From Prochlorococcus sp. AG-424-P18 (GTDB taxonomy: Bacteria > Cyanobacteriota > Cyanobacteriia > PCC-6307 > Cyanobiaceae), in NCBI GenBank assembly GCA_003213235.1, contig QCNJ01000014.1:1-43030 (forward strand): a stretch of DNA of 43,030 bases. Reading direction: 5' to 3'. Positions 27,513-38,241 of this stretch are shown here, one piece after another; the first letter of the stretch is position 1; the number at the start of each line of letters is the position of its first letter. A program made the translations under genes and the position numbers. Under the pieces are notes generated by a model. That model was not told the origin of the DNA. It saw only the letters and a list, made by a program, of their open reading frames with translations, and searched no databases.

Positions 27513-27970
27513 TTTTCTAGAATCAATCTATTAACAATAAGTTCGCTTAGATCATCAGCCTGTTTAGAAAGTTGATCACGAGCAGCGGACGTCTGACTTT
27601 CAATTTCTAGTCTTGCCTTTTCTTTTGAAGCATTTGCTTCATTATTAGCAAGTTCTAGTGCTTCTTTATAAAGCTTGTCAGACTCATTCTCAGCTTCGCT
27701 CACAATTCTTTGGGCTTCTGTACGAGCACTTTGAAGCTGAGTTAATAAATCAGCTTCTAATTTTTTAACCTCAGAAAGTTTATTTTTGGCCTCAATAATA
27801 TTATTACTTACAAACTTTTCTCTTTTTTCTACAACATTGCCAACAGGCTTAAAAAAGAGAGAATTTAATATGTAAGTAAGCGCAACTACTTGTATTGCCA
27901 TTAGTGGCAAAGTGGCATTTATATCAAATAATCCACCTTCTGTAGCACCAAAAAAATTAAAGGCCAACAT
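27509..27970 (-). CDS. atpF': Fo ATP synthase subunit b'
   Basis: The second, diverged b-type subunit found in photosynthetic bacteria and plastids, forming the b/b' heterodimer. 153 aa: N-terminal span (about 18-40, [19 protein letters not shown]) with [16 protein letters not shown] after it, then a coiled coil rich in Glu/Ala/Lys. Sometimes named atpG in cyanobacterial annotation. It lies between atpE (69 bases upstream) and atpF (four-base overlap). Confidence 0.92.
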   Translation of the reverse strand: MLAFNFFGATEGGLFDINATLPLMAIQVVALTYILNSLFFKPVGNVVEKREKFVSNNIIEAKNKLSEVKKLEADLLTQLQSARTEAQRIVSEAENESDKLYKEALELANNEANASKEKARLEIESQTSAARDQLSKQADDLSELIVNRLILEK

Positions 27971-28039
27971 ATGATTAAGTTGAAGTTAAAAAATTATAAT
28001 TTAAATATTGCTAATAAGAATTAGAAGCAATATTAACTT

Positions 28040-28303
<264 letters not shown>

Positions 28304-28363
28304 TTAATACTTGTGATAATCTTTGTTGTCATACACGCTTGGACATCCTTTGTTTTAAGAATG

Positions 28364-28382
28364 GGTCTGATATTTTCAGACC
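28364..28382 (-). promoter_or_regulatory. Hairpin between atpB and atpE
   Basis: GGTCTGA-TATTT-TCAGACC, a perfect 7-bp stem. It lies in the 164-base atpB-atpE gap, has no U tract, and is therefore more likely an mRNA processing or stabilising structure than a terminator. CAGACC and GTCTGA sequences recur nearby (28410-28433) and could form alternative pairings. Confidence 0.45.
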
Positions 28383-28449
28383 TACGCGATTAGATATTTT
28401 GCCAGATTACAGACCCTTTGTAAAAGCGTCTGAATGTATCAGAAAACAG

Positions 28450-29175
28450 CTAATGATGTTCTTCAACTGCTTCTCCGATGTAGTAGGCCGCTAAAGTTGC
28501 AAAAATCAATGCCTGAATTGCACTAGTAAATAATCCTAGGAACATAACAGGTATTGGAAGAATTAGCGGAACTAAAAAGACTAGAACACCAACAACAAGT
28601 TCATCAGCCAAAATATTTCCAAATAGCCTGAAAGAGAGTGATAAAGGTTTCGTAAAGTCTTCTAGAATTTTAAAAGGAAGCATAATAGGAGTTGGGTGAA
28701 CATAGTATTCGAAGTATCTCCAACCCTTATTACTTAAACCAGCATAGAAATAAGAAAGTGAAACCAATAAAGCCAACGCTATAGTTGTATTGATATCTGC
28801 AGTAGGCGCACCTAATTCTCCACTTGGTAACTTAATCAATCTCCAAGGAATTAAAGCCCCTCCCCAATTACTAACAAAGACAAATAAAAATAAAGTCCCT
28901 ATAAATGGCATCCAATCTCTATAAACTTTTTCACCTATTTGCGTTCTAGCAAGATCTCTTATGTAATCCCAGAGGAACTCGAGTAGGTTTTGAAGGCCTT
29001 TAGGATCATTTTCCATTTTTTTAGTTCCTAAAGAGATAAAAACTAATAACGCTCCTAATAAAATCCAAGATGTTAAAAATACCTGCCCATGAAGTCTGAT
29101 ATTTCCAATTTGCCAATAAAGATGTTGACCAACTTCTAATGCTGCAAAATTTGTTAGCAAGGAATTAAAAAACAT
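28450..29175 (-). CDS. atpB: Fo ATP synthase subunit a
   Basis: Proton-channel subunit, 241 aa with about five membrane spans. The essential Arg is in [20 protein letters not shown], and the C-terminal span region [20 protein letters not shown] holds the conserved Gln. The N-terminus [19 protein letters not shown] is the cyanobacterial/plastid form. It follows atpI by 23 bases. Confidence 0.96.
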   Translation of the reverse strand: MFFNSLLTNFAALEVGQHLYWQIGNIRLHGQVFLTSWILLGALLVFISLGTKKMENDPKGLQNLLEFLWDYIRDLARTQIGEKVYRDWMPFIGTLFLFVFVSNWGGALIPWRLIKLPSGELGAPTADINTTIALALLVSLSYFYAGLSNKGWRYFEYYVHPTPIMLPFKILEDFTKPLSLSFRLFGNILADELVVGVLVFLVPLILPIPVMFLGLFTSAIQALIFATLAAYYIGEAVEEHH

Positions 29176-29198
29176 TTGTTTTGAATAAAAAAATTTAC

Positions 29199-29675
29199 TT
29201 AAGAACGTGAAAAATAAAGAATGAGTGAAGGCTTATAAATGAAAAAACCTATCATCGCAGGAAAAATATCCAAAGATCCTAGCTTGCTCGCAAAAATAAA
29301 GAGGCAAACTGGAACTAATAGTTGCAATTTTGATACACCGGATGATTCTTTACCAAGTTTTCCAATACTTTTGGCAAGCAAACGTAGGTAAAAAATGCCG
29401 GCAATTGCACCTGTAAAAATACTAAAACCAAAAGTAAAGCCTAAAAAAATTCCAGTTATTGATGCTAATAAAATAGAAACAATAAAAGTAATCCCAAAAA
29501 TTGTTAATTGCAATTTTGTGTATTCATCATTTTGGGAAAGCAATTTATCTATTTGAATGGCAATGCCAGATTTACTTTCTTTGATGATCGAATTATTTAG
29601 GGATTGAGAAAATTGAACATTCTCATTAGAAGGATGCTCAAGTTTTTTTCTATTTGAGTCCACAGATGTGAACAT
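29199..29675 (-). CDS. atpI: ATP synthase assembly protein AtpI (Atp1-like)
   Basis: Membrane protein thought to assist c-ring assembly or magnesium handling. It is the first gene of the atp operon. 158 aa: polar N-terminal 45 residues, then four hydrophobic segments (about 55-78, 80-98, 112-133 and 137-155), including [20 protein letters not shown]. AtpI is poorly conserved, so the call relies partly on position directly upstream of atpB. The divergent ftsW starts 266 bases away. Confidence 0.85.
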   Translation of the reverse strand: MFTSVDSNRKKLEHPSNENVQFSQSLNNSIIKESKSGIAIQIDKLLSQNDEYTKLQLTIFGITFIVSILLASITGIFLGFTFGFSIFTGAIAGIFYLRLLAKSIGKLGKESSGVSKLQLLVPVCLFIFASKLGSLDIFPAMIGFFIYKPSLILYFSRS

Positions 29676-29941
29676 AGTTTAGAAACCCCTCTGAATGGTT
29701 TTATGTAAGTATATAAACTCACGGAATCTATCACGGAGAGGTGCCTTTTAGCTAGTTTTTTTTTATAAAAAATTAATTCTTAAGATTTATGATGAATCTG
29801 TAGACCATTTTTTACTTTATTCTTCAAAAATAAAATTTATGAAAAGTCATCTATTTAATTACGCTAACACTTTAAAACGTTAATAAAAGACTTGGCAAAA
29901 TCTCAATTAAACGTCTCAATAGTAAATATACATCTAAAAAA

Positions 29942-31177
29942 TTGGAGATAAGTCAAGAAAAAATAAAATATAAAAGAATTTCTAAAAGAAAAAAAACCCT
30001 TAGTTCTAACTACAAAAAAAATTTCAGCAATTTAACAGATTCTATATTTCCCTTACCTTGGGAGATATGGCCTTATGAAGCAAAAATCCTCATTGTCATC
30101 ATTGGAATTTGGTCAATACTAGGAATATGCATATTAGGATCATCAAGTTGGTGGGTGGCTAGTAGGGAAATGGGAAATTGGGCTTACTTCTTAAAAAAAC
30201 AAATCATTTGGACAATTCCAGGAATTGGTTTATTTTATTTCGTACTTAATACAAACATTCGAAATCTTTTAAAGTTTTCACGAATTATTTTTTACATTTT
30301 ATTCTTTTTGATTTTCCTTACCAATCTTACTGGAATTACAGTTAATGGATCTTCAAGATGGCTAGTGCTTGGCAATTTACGTCTGCAGCCATCCGAATTA
30401 ATTAAACCTTTTCTAATTCTAGAAGCTTCTAATCTTTTCGCACATTGGAATCTAGTAAAGAATGATAAAAAATTAATTTCAATTATAACCTTTGGTTTAT
30501 TAATTTTATTAATACTTAAACAGCCTAATTTAAGTACTGCATCATTAACTGGAATTCTTCTTTGGGTAATGGGTTTATGTGGAGGAGTAAAACTCAGCTC
30601 TCTTTGCTCATTTGCTTCAATAGGATTAATTACTGGATGTATCAGTATCCTTAATAACGAATATCAAAAACTGAGAGTTACTTCATTTATAAATCCTTGG
30701 AAAGATCAACAAGAAAATGGATTTCAATTGGTTCAAAGTTTATTAGCTATAGGTTCAGGTGGTCTATTTGGCCAAGGTTTTGGACTGTCGATACAAAAAT
30801 TACAGTATCTGCCGTTCATGTATACAGATTTTATTTTTGCCATTTTTGCGGAAGAATTTGGTTTATTGGGATGTACTTTATTCTTAGGATTTTTAGCAGT
30901 ATTCTCTTATATCAGCCTAAGAATTAGTCTTAAGTGCAGGAACAACTATACAAAATTAGTTGCTATCGGATGTGGTGTGTTGTTGACAGGTCAATCAATA
31001 ATTCATATTGCTGTAGCAACAGGCTCAATGCCTACTACAGGGTTACCACTACCTTTCATTAGTTATGGTGGCAATTCATTAATAGCGTCTTTTTTTATTG
31101 CAGGGATGTTAGTTAGATGTTCATTAGAGTCAACAGGATTCATTGGTATGATTAGTACACGAAAGACTCTTAATTAG
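29942..31177 (+). CDS. ftsW: Cell division protein FtsW (SEDS glycosyltransferase)
   Basis: Multi-span septal peptidoglycan polymerase of the SEDS family, 411 aa, about ten spans after a basic cytoplasmic N-terminus (about 1-50). Signatures are VNGSSRWLVLGNLRLQPSEL near residue 130-150 and the C-terminal TGLPLPFISYGGNSLIASFF. INPWKDQQENGFQLVQSLLA and GGLFGQGFG carry the conserved extracytoplasmic motif. It starts at TTG (29942); no ATG is available before the first membrane span, so this start is likely. FtsW is favoured over RodA by the PFISYGG context, but the two are close. Confidence 0.88.
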   Translation: MEISQEKIKYKRISKRKKTLSSNYKKNFSNLTDSIFPLPWEIWPYEAKILIVIIGIWSILGICILGSSSWWVASREMGNWAYFLKKQIIWTIPGIGLFYFVLNTNIRNLLKFSRIIFYILFFLIFLTNLTGITVNGSSRWLVLGNLRLQPSELIKPFLILEASNLFAHWNLVKNDKKLISIITFGLLILLILKQPNLSTASLTGILLWVMGLCGGVKLSSLCSFASIGLITGCISILNNEYQKLRVTSFINPWKDQQENGFQLVQSLLAIGSGGLFGQGFGLSIQKLQYLPFMYTDFIFAIFAEEFGLLGCTLFLGFLAVFSYISLRISLKCRNNYTKLVAIGCGVLLTGQSIIHIAVATGSMPTTGLPLPFISYGGNSLIASFFIAGMLVRCSLESTGFIGMISTRKTLN

Positions 31178-31259
31178 TTAGAATTTAAAAGATTAAAATC
31201 AAGCTATCGAATCATTTAATTTAGTTATTTCAGAATTATCTCAAAAGGGTAATCTGCTT

Positions 31260-31916
31260 ATGCAGAATGGTCTTAATAGTCCTGGTCCATTTACTATATT
31301 TTTGGTTTTCAGCGCAGGACTTTTAACAAGTCTTGGGCCATGTTCATTATCATTACTGCCAGTGACTATTGCTTATATAGGTGGTACAGAGAAAAATAAA
31401 TTTAAACTTATCAGTTTTTCAGGAGGTGTAGTTTTTTCCCTTGTTGTACTGGGGGCTGCGAGTGGATTTTTAGGTAAAATATATGGCCAAATTCCATCTT
31501 ATTACACTTCATTTGTTGCCCTCATAGCAATAATAATGGGTTTAAATTTATTAGGAATTCTAAAGTTTCAGTTTCCGAATGGACCTGATATAAAAATAAT
31601 TGAAGATAAAATACCAACATTTATAGCGCCTTTTGCCATAGGGACTACCTTTGGACTAGCTTCTTCACCTTGCATTACTCCAGTTTTAGCAACTCTTTTG
31701 GCTTGGGTATCGCAAGCTAAAAACCCGATAATATCTATTATTTTTTTATTTTTCTTTGGGATAGGCCAAGTAGCCCCATTAATCATTGCGGGAGCTACTA
31801 CAGACAACTTAAAGCAATTCTTAGCTCTAAGAAAATTTAGTCAAATAATTCCGACTTTAAGCGGGATATTTTTAGTTTCCCTAGGGTTATTAAATTTATT
31901 TTCAAATTGGATTTAA
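31260..31916 (+). CDS. ccdA: Cytochrome c biogenesis protein CcdA
   Basis: Thylakoid/plasma-membrane thiol transporter that passes reducing power to the lumen for apocytochrome c reduction. 218 aa, six spans, with the two essential Cys in SLGPCSLSLLP (Cys28) and SSPCITPVLATL (Cys138). This is the short CcdA form lacking DsbD's periplasmic domains. It is immediately followed by ccs1 (no gap), so the two system II components are coupled. Confidence 0.94.
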   Translation: MQNGLNSPGPFTIFLVFSAGLLTSLGPCSLSLLPVTIAYIGGTEKNKFKLISFSGGVVFSLVVLGAASGFLGKIYGQIPSYYTSFVALIAIIMGLNLLGILKFQFPNGPDIKIIEDKIPTFIAPFAIGTTFGLASSPCITPVLATLLAWVSQAKNPIISIIFLFFFGIGQVAPLIIAGATTDNLKQFLALRKFSQIIPTLSGIFLVSLGLLNLFSNWI

Positions 31917-33203
31917 ATGATTATTTTTAAGAATCTAATTTTTAAAATATCAAGTTTAAGATTCGCCATATCGCTGATAATCTTCATTGCCATTGCCAGT
32001 GGAATAGGCACTTTTATACCTCAAGGTAGTAGTAATAAATTCTATATTGATAATTTCGATAGTGCTCCCATCTTGGGATTTTTAGATGGAGAAAAAGTCT
32101 TAAAACTTCAATTGGATCATATATATACAAGCTTTTGGTTTTTGTTTACATTAATTCTTCTTTGCATTTCTCTGGCAGCTTGTAGTTTCAGGAGGCAAAT
32201 TCCTTCATTAAAAGCTTCATTAAAATGGATTGAATATAAGAGCGAAAAAAAATTTATCAAACTTCAACTAACTACAAGTTATCCAATCAATCAAGGTGGA
32301 GAACATATATCAAAAGTAGATTTATTACTTAAAAAAAAAGGATGGAAAACATACAAATTTAATAGTCATATTTCTGCAAGAAAGGGGTTAATTGGAAAAA
32401 TCGGTCCTTTAGTTGTGCATATCGGATTAATAGTTTTACTTATAGGTTCAGCATATGGAAGTTTTACAAGTCAATCAAAAGAACAATATTTACTCCCTGG
32501 AGAAACTTTAGATCTTGTTAATGAGAGCACAAACTCAAAAGCCAATGTAAAACTAGTCGATTTTTCTATAGAACGTGAAAGTGATGGTGCGCCCAAACAG
32601 TTTATTTCAAAATTAAATTTTTCTTCTGAAGATCTAAATTTCAATGAAATAAAAACAACCAAAGTTAATCACCCTATTAGGTTTAAAGGATTAACTATTT
32701 ATCAAGCAGATTGGGCAATATCAAATGTTGTTTTAGAAATAGATAATATCCTTTATCAATTACAATTAAAGGAGATTCCAGAAATCGGTAATCAAGTTTG
32801 GGGGATTTTAGTTGAATTAGGATCGGAGACTAAAAAAAATTTCCTTTTAACAATAGATAATGAAAATGGTCCACTTAAAATTTCGAATATAGAAAATTTT
32901 TCCGGGAATAATCTCTATATCAATGAAGATCCTCTAGAAGTGAACTCTTCAAAAGTATCTCTGAAAAAAATAATCCCCAGCAGTGGATTAATAATTAAAA
33001 ATGATCCGTCGATACCATTTATTTACTTTTCTTTTATCTTAATAATTTTTGGAACAATAATAAGTCTTATACCAACTAACCAATTATGGATTCTGGTAAA
33101 TAAAGAATCGCAAAAGTTATCTATTGGAGGCCTTAGTAATAAAAATTTAGTTGGTTTTAAAAAAGAATTTTTTAAATTAGCAGATGAAATAAAAAATTTT
33201 TAA
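31917..33203 (+). CDS. ccs1: Cytochrome c biogenesis protein Ccs1 (ResB family)
   Basis: System II heme-handling/apocytochrome ligation component, 428 aa. N-terminal spans at about 11-30 ([23 protein letters not shown]) and 70-90, a third with the conserved His region [20 protein letters not shown] (about 163-182), a large lumenal domain (about 185-365) and a final span ([18 protein letters not shown]). It starts directly after ccdA. Its stop shares a TTAA with the convergent queF stop. The CcsA partner is not in the window. Confidence 0.94.
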   Translation: MIIFKNLIFKISSLRFAISLIIFIAIASGIGTFIPQGSSNKFYIDNFDSAPILGFLDGEKVLKLQLDHIYTSFWFLFTLILLCISLAACSFRRQIPSLKASLKWIEYKSEKKFIKLQLTTSYPINQGGEHISKVDLLLKKKGWKTYKFNSHISARKGLIGKIGPLVVHIGLIVLLIGSAYGSFTSQSKEQYLLPGETLDLVNESTNSKANVKLVDFSIERESDGAPKQFISKLNFSSEDLNFNEIKTTKVNHPIRFKGLTIYQADWAISNVVLEIDNILYQLQLKEIPEIGNQVWGILVELGSETKKNFLLTIDNENGPLKISNIENFSGNNLYINEDPLEVNSSKVSLKKIIPSSGLIIKNDPSIPFIYFSFILIIFGTIISLIPTNQLWILVNKESQKLSIGGLSNKNLVGFKKEFFKLADEIKNF

Positions 33204-33610
33204 TTTCTTTTCTGCCCACTAAAAATATCTAACTGCATAGAAACATTCCCTCTGGGGTTAAATGCAGCATTTAAATGTATCCAGTGAGGTGAACCTTCAT
33301 TCACTAGATCATCCATAATTCTATTCACAACTTCCTCATGTGATATTTTTATATCCCTAAAATTATTAATATAAAGCTTTAAAGACTTCAACTCATAGAC
33401 TTTCAAATTAGGTTGATAAATAATATTTAACTTTGCAAAATCTGGATAACCAGAAAAGGGGCACTTACATGTAAATTCAGGTAACTGAATAGAAATTTCA
33501 TAAATTCTTTTCTTATTTGGATTGTCGAAACAAATTATTTTTGATTCTTCAATAATTCTCTCACCATATAGCGGTCTTTGAGTCGAATCTTCTAATTTAG
33601 CTGTACTCAT
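33200..33610 (-). CDS. queF: NADPH-dependent preQ0 reductase QueF
   Basis: Reduces preQ0 to preQ1 in queuosine biosynthesis, 136 aa, the short unimodular YkvM-type. The catalytic Cys50 and Asp57 are in [16 protein letters not shown], and [14 protein letters not shown] plus the NADPH-side motif appear in order. [17 protein letters not shown] closes the domain. There is an additional Cys48 next to the catalytic one. Convergent with ccs1. Confidence 0.95.
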   Translation of the reverse strand: MSTAKLEDSTQRPLYGERIIEESKIICFDNPNKKRIYEISIQLPEFTCKCPFSGYPDFAKLNIIYQPNLKVYELKSLKLYINNFRDIKISHEEVVNRIMDDLVNEGSPHWIHLNAAFNPRGNVSMQLDIFSGQKRN

Positions 33611-33733
33611 TTTTAGTAGAACTTTTTTACTAAACCTATATAAAAACTATATATAAAGGTAAAAATTCGCAAAAGTATCAACAAATCTAAGTATTACAAT
33701 TGGCTAAGTCAAAAGATGTTAAATCTTATTTTT

Positions 33734-33747
33734 GTATCAATAATAAC
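33734..33747 (+). promoter_or_regulatory. NtcA-like site upstream of the glnB unit
   Basis: GTATCAATAATAAC fits the relaxed NtcA core GT-N10-AC and three of the four outer bases. Its centre lies about 41 bases before a putative start near 33782, with an imperfect TTATAT -10 at 33771-33776. glnB is an established NtcA target in cyanobacteria, but this site is weaker than the one at 3861. Confidence 0.35.
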
Positions 33748-33799
33748 ATTCATAATGTCCGCTGAAAGGTTTATATGTGTTTAGTTCAATGAAAAATTA

Positions 33800-34045
33800 A
33801 TGGACATTTGTTTGATAACTATCGATAACAATTTAAATAAATCCCTTCAACCGAAAACTGCAATTGGAATGCTATGGCTTCAAACACACTTTGAGAATGA
33901 TCAGTGGGAAGCATTGTCAAATAGTACAGTAATAATTTCTGAAGAAAATTCCCAACTATTAATTGAAGACGCCAAGAATGCAGGCCTTAATGTTGAATGT
34001 TTTTCTGATATTTCAATGTTGGATGTTTTCCCAAAAAACAATTAA
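33800..34045 (+). CDS. Hypothetical protein upstream of glnB, 81 aa
   Basis: Soluble alpha/beta-like protein: MDICLITIDNNLNKSLQPKT, then a helix (AIGMLWLQTHFENDQWEALS), then VIISEENSQLLIEDAKNAGL. The pattern of strand-helix-strand suggests a compact folded domain. It has no membrane segment and no motif I recognise. It lies 24 bases upstream of glnB in the same direction, so the two are probably co-transcribed and it may act in nitrogen sensing or simply share the promoter. Confidence 0.7.
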   Translation: MDICLITIDNNLNKSLQPKTAIGMLWLQTHFENDQWEALSNSTVIISEENSQLLIEDAKNAGLNVECFSDISMLDVFPKNN

Positions 34046-34408
<363 letters not shown>

Positions 34409-34409
34409 T

Positions 34410-35222
34410 TTAAAGAGTTTCTTTTACTAAATTTTGTATATATTCACTATTAATACTTTTATTTGATTGATTTCCTAAGGTCATCCAAGCTAGATATTCA
34501 TGATTCCCAGCGGGACCTACCAGCGGAGAAGCTATCAAATTCTTTATATTCCATTGGAAATTCTTGGCAGCATTGATAACAGACTCTATAGCCTCAGTAT
34601 GGAATTTAGGATTGCGAACAACACCTCCTTTACCGACCTTATCTTTACCTACCTCAAATTGGGGTTTAATTAAAAATATTCCCTCAATACAATCACCTTC
34701 TAATAAATTACCAATAGATTTAAAAACTAATTTTAATGAAATAAAAGACAAATCAGCAACTACAAAATTTGGTAATTCGTTACTTCTAGATAAAAGATCA
34801 TTAGGTTTTAAATTTCGAATATTAGTTCGTTCAAAAAGAATAACTTTTGGGTTATTTCTAATCTTCCATGCAGTTTGTCCATAACCAACATCTATTCCAT
34901 AAACTAACTTTGCTCCTTGTTGCAATAAGCAATCAGTAAATCCACCAGTTGAGATTCCTGCATCAATACATATTTTATCTTTTACTTTAATTTCTAGTTT
35001 TTTAAATGCCTCCAATAATTTTTCGCCTCCCCTTGATACAAACATAGGTTCGGAATCAATAAAAAATTCAGATCCAATTAATACTTGCTGTCCAGGTTTA
35101 TCCAATACTTTTCCATTAATATCTCTTACCTTGCCAGCAAGAATTAAACCTTGGGCTTTTTGACGAGTTTCACAAAAACCTTTATTAAGAAGATAAAGGT
35201 CTAATCTACTTTTTTTAATCAT
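34410..35222 (-). CDS. tlyA: TlyA-family rRNA 2'-O-methyltransferase
   Basis: Often labelled hemolysin A, but the family is the 16S/23S rRNA cytidine 2'-O-methyltransferase. 270 aa. It has an S4 RNA-binding domain at about 1-60 (RLDLYLLNKGFCETRQKAQG) and an FtsJ-like methyltransferase (about 60-250) with the SAM motif ICIDAGISTGGFTDCLLQQG. FVVADLSFISLKLVFK and the FLIKPQFEVG segment, which carries the catalytic Lys, complete the tetrad region. Length normal. It converges on glnB. Confidence 0.93.
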   Translation of the reverse strand: MIKKSRLDLYLLNKGFCETRQKAQGLILAGKVRDINGKVLDKPGQQVLIGSEFFIDSEPMFVSRGGEKLLEAFKKLEIKVKDKICIDAGISTGGFTDCLLQQGAKLVYGIDVGYGQTAWKIRNNPKVILFERTNIRNLKPNDLLSRSNELPNFVVADLSFISLKLVFKSIGNLLEGDCIEGIFLIKPQFEVGKDKVGKGGVVRNPKFHTEAIESVINAAKNFQWNIKNLIASPLVGPAGNHEYLAWMTLGNQSNKSINSEYIQNLVKETL

Positions 35223-35348
35223 CTATAAATCAATAAAAAAGACTGAATAATGAACTTCTGCAATATTAAGATCCAAATTTTATATCCCCTTCCAATATTA
35301 AATTAGAACTAAAAAATTACCCATTTTTAACGAAGGAAATAAGTGCAA

Positions 35349-35474
35349 ATGTTTTTATTTAAAATTTCTTTATTGGGTAGAAAAATGTTACATAAGAAAA
35401 TAATAATCAGGCAAATATGTTCAATGGCAAGTACATCTTTAAGGTATAAGGCAATAATTCAATTTTGGTTATAA
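35349..35474 (+). CDS. Possible small protein, 41 aa
   Basis: Reads MFLFKISLLGRKMLHKKIII and continues RQICSMASTSLRYKAIIQFW, a basic, hydrophobic peptide. AAGGA lies 11 bases before the ATG, and a GTG six bases upstream would sit at better distance. It fills the only sizeable gap between tlyA and purB. It is short enough to be chance in AT-rich DNA, but its end 28 bases before the purB GTG would allow co-transcription as a leader ORF. Confidence 0.3.
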   Translation: MFLFKISLLGRKMLHKKIIIRQICSMASTSLRYKAIIQFWL

Positions 35475-35501
35475 AGTTTAAATTGATAATTAATAAAAAT
35501 T

Positions 35502-36797
35502 GTGATCGAGCGTTACACATTGCCCGAAATGGGGAAAATCTGGACTGAAAGCGCAAAATTCCAGAGTTGGCTTAAGGTTGAAATAGCTGCATGTGAAGCA
35601 AATTTTTCTCTCGGGAAGATTCCTGAGGATGCTATGAAAGACATACGTTCAAATGCAAAGTTTGATGAATCTAGAATTACAGAAATTGAGAAAGAAGTTA
35701 AACATGATGTCATAGCATTTCTTACAAGTGTTAATGAATTTGTTGGAGACTCTGGAAGATACATACATGTTGGCATGACAAGTAGTGATGTACTTGATAC
35801 TGGCTTATCTCTTCAGTTAAAAGATTCTTGTGAATTGTTATTAGAAGAAATTGAGATCCTAGAAGATGAAGTCAGATTATTAGCAAGGAAGCATAAAAAT
35901 ACATTAATGATTGGCAGATCACATGCAATTCATGGGGAACCAATTTCCTTCGGGTTTAAACTTGCTGGATGGTTAGCAGAAATTATAAGGAACAAAAAAA
36001 GATTATTAATACTTAAAGAATCTGTGGCAATTGGACAAATAAGTGGTGCCATGGGAACTTACGCTAATACGAATCCCAAAGTAGAACAGATAACTTGTGA
36101 TTTACTAGGCTTAAAACCAGATACAGCAAGTACACAAGTTATATCAAGAGACAGGCATGCAGAATATGTGCAAACTATTGCGCTAGTTGGGGCTTCACTA
36201 GATAGATTCGCAACTGAAATAAGAAATTTACAAAGAACAGATGTTTTAGAAGTTGAGGAGGGATTTACAAAAGGGCAAAAAGGAAGTTCTGCTATGCCTC
36301 ATAAAAGAAATCCTATTCGCAGTGAAAGAGTAAGCGGTTTAGCAAGAATTTTGAGGAGTTATGTCTTAACTGCACTGGAAAATGTTCCACTCTGGCACGA
36401 AAGAGATATAAGCCATAGTTCAAATGAACGTATCATGTTACCTGACGTATCAATCTGTTTGCATTTTATGCTCAGGGAAATGAAAGTTATAGTAAGCAAT
36501 TTAGGAGTTTATCCAAAAAATATGCTCAAAAATTTAAATATATATGGTGGTGTAATCTTTAGTCAGAAAGTTTTACTTTTACTTGTAGAAAAGGGCATGT
36601 CTAGAGAAAAAGCTTATAGCTTAGTACAAAAAAATGCACATGAGGCTTGGAATACTGAAAATGGGAATTTCAAACAAAATATAGAGAGAGATAATGAAAT
36701 AATGAATTTTATTGATCAAAGTGACTTAGAAGAATGTTTTAATCCGTCCATTCATCTCAATAATTTAAGTGTAATATGGGAAAAGCTAGGTATATAG
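35502..36797 (+). CDS. purB: Adenylosuccinate lyase
   Basis: Catalyses two steps of purine synthesis (SAICAR to AICAR and adenylosuccinate to AMP). Fumarase/aspartase superfamily, 431 aa, ordinary for the bacterial PurB of the B. subtilis type. It starts at GTG (35502) with IERYTLPEMGKIW. Active-site elements are HVGMTSSDVLDTG (89-101), GRSHAIHGEP (about 138-147, general acid His) and the flexible loop GSSAMPHKRNP (261-271) with the catalytic Ser. fumC follows 48 bases later; its fumarate product is the substrate of the neighbour enzyme. Confidence 0.97.
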   Translation: MIERYTLPEMGKIWTESAKFQSWLKVEIAACEANFSLGKIPEDAMKDIRSNAKFDESRITEIEKEVKHDVIAFLTSVNEFVGDSGRYIHVGMTSSDVLDTGLSLQLKDSCELLLEEIEILEDEVRLLARKHKNTLMIGRSHAIHGEPISFGFKLAGWLAEIIRNKKRLLILKESVAIGQISGAMGTYANTNPKVEQITCDLLGLKPDTASTQVISRDRHAEYVQTIALVGASLDRFATEIRNLQRTDVLEVEEGFTKGQKGSSAMPHKRNPIRSERVSGLARILRSYVLTALENVPLWHERDISHSSNERIMLPDVSICLHFMLREMKVIVSNLGVYPKNMLKNLNIYGGVIFSQKVLLLLVEKGMSREKAYSLVQKNAHEAWNTENGNFKQNIERDNEIMNFIDQSDLEECFNPSIHLNNLSVIWEKLGI

Positions 36798-36802
36798 GAT
36801 TA

Positions 36803-36838
36803 CTGAAAACCTTATCTAAGTTATACCAGTGTTTTCAG
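36803..36838 (+). promoter_or_regulatory. Inverted repeat between purB and fumC
   Basis: CTGAAAAC (36803-36810) and GTTTTCAG (36831-36838) are a perfect 8-bp inverted repeat with a 20-base loop. It ends seven bases before the fumC ATG, so a hairpin here would sit over the fumC ribosome-binding region. No U tract follows. Confidence 0.4.
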
Positions 36839-36845
36839 AGGAATA

Positions 36846-38231
36846 ATGACAAAAAACTTTAGGATTGAAAAAGATAGTATGGGAACAATAGAGGTTCCAA
36901 TAGATGCTTTGTGGGGTGCTCAAACACAAAGATCAATTATTAATTTTTCTATTGGAGAAGAATTAATTCCAATTGAGTTAATTCATTCACTCACCCTAAT
37001 AAAAAAAGCTGCTTCAATTGCGAATTTCAATTTAGGTTTAATAGATGAAAGGAAAAAAGATTTGATCGTAGAGGCATGTACGGAAATACTTGATGGGCTT
37101 CACGATTCACAGTTTCCTTTAAAAGTCTGGCAAACAGGTAGTGGCACGCAAACAAATATGAATGTTAATGAGGTAATTTCAAATATTGCAGCTTTAAAAA
37201 CTAATTCAGAGCTTGGTAGTCATCAACCAATTCATCCGAATGATGATGTAAATAAATCTCAGTCAACTAATGACACTTTTCCTGCTGCTATTCAAATATC
37301 TGTTGTCAATGAAATAATCAAAAATTTAGTTCCAACGATCAGAGAACTTACTAAGATCCTGGATAAAAAAAGTGAAGAATGGAAAGACCTTATAAAAATA
37401 GGAAGAACCCATTTTCAAGATGCAGTTCCCCTTACTTTTGGGCAAGAAATATCAGGATGGTCAGAACAACTTAAAGATGCTGAGAATGCAATTATTATGA
37501 GTCTGGATGAATTGTATTTCTTACCTCTGGGAGGAACTGCAGTTGGGACAGGGATTAATAGTCCAAAAGGATTTTGTGAAGAGTCTATAAAATCAATTTC
37601 CGATGATACTAATTTAATGTTCTATAAATCAAAAAATAATTTTTCTATCATGGCCTCGCATGATCGTCTAGCTCAAGTAATGAGTCAGATAAAAATATTA
37701 GCAGGTGCATTATTTAAAATTTCAAATGATATTAAAATTCTATCTTCTGGTCCAAGATCAGGAATATATGAACTAATTATTCCTCAAAATGAACCTGGAA
37801 GTTCTATCATGCCGGGTAAAGTGAATCCAACTCAATGCGAAGCCTTATCAATGGTTTGCACTCAGATAATGGGTCTTGAATATGCAGTTTCAATGGCGAA
37901 TTCTAGCGGCACTTTACAGATGAACGAATATAAACCTCTTATTGGATTTAATATTTTAACAAGTTTAAAATTACTTAAAAATGTAATAGAAAACTTCAGA
38001 ATAAAATTAGTTGATGGGATGGAACCTAATCAAACGAAAATGAAGTTAAATTTAGAAAATTCACTCATGTTGATTACAGCTATAGTGCCAAAAGTTGGTT
38101 ATGAAAAAGCAGCTGAAATTGCAAACTTTGCCTTCAAAGAATCAATAAATTTAAAAGAGGCAACACTTAAATTAGGTTATTTAAACGAAGATGAATTTGA
38201 CGAAGCAATGAATATCAATTCAATGATTTGA
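36846..38231 (+). CDS. fumC: Fumarate hydratase, class II
   Basis: Hydrates fumarate to malate. Iron-free, heat-stable class II enzyme, 461 aa. Motifs: WQTGSGTQTNMNVNEVISN (about 95-113), GRTHFQDAVP with catalytic His189, and the signature GSSIMPGKVNP (318-328) with the catalytic Ser. Same superfamily as the upstream PurB, but clearly distinct by the FumC-type QTNMN and KVNPTQ sequences. It follows purB by 48 bases containing an inverted repeat. Confidence 0.97.
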   Translation: MTKNFRIEKDSMGTIEVPIDALWGAQTQRSIINFSIGEELIPIELIHSLTLIKKAASIANFNLGLIDERKKDLIVEACTEILDGLHDSQFPLKVWQTGSGTQTNMNVNEVISNIAALKTNSELGSHQPIHPNDDVNKSQSTNDTFPAAIQISVVNEIIKNLVPTIRELTKILDKKSEEWKDLIKIGRTHFQDAVPLTFGQEISGWSEQLKDAENAIIMSLDELYFLPLGGTAVGTGINSPKGFCEESIKSISDDTNLMFYKSKNNFSIMASHDRLAQVMSQIKILAGALFKISNDIKILSSGPRSGIYELIIPQNEPGSSIMPGKVNPTQCEALSMVCTQIMGLEYAVSMANSSGTLQMNEYKPLIGFNILTSLKLLKNVIENFRIKLVDGMEPNQTKMKLNLENSLMLITAIVPKVGYEKAAEIANFAFKESINLKEATLKLGYLNEDEFDEAMNINSMI

Positions 38232-38241
38232 TTAAAAAAAT

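Noticed and set aside
29700..29720. GTAAGTATATAAAC as an NtcA site for atpI
   Set aside because: Fits only the loose GT-N10-AC form, is AT-rich, and has no properly spaced -10; expected often by chance.
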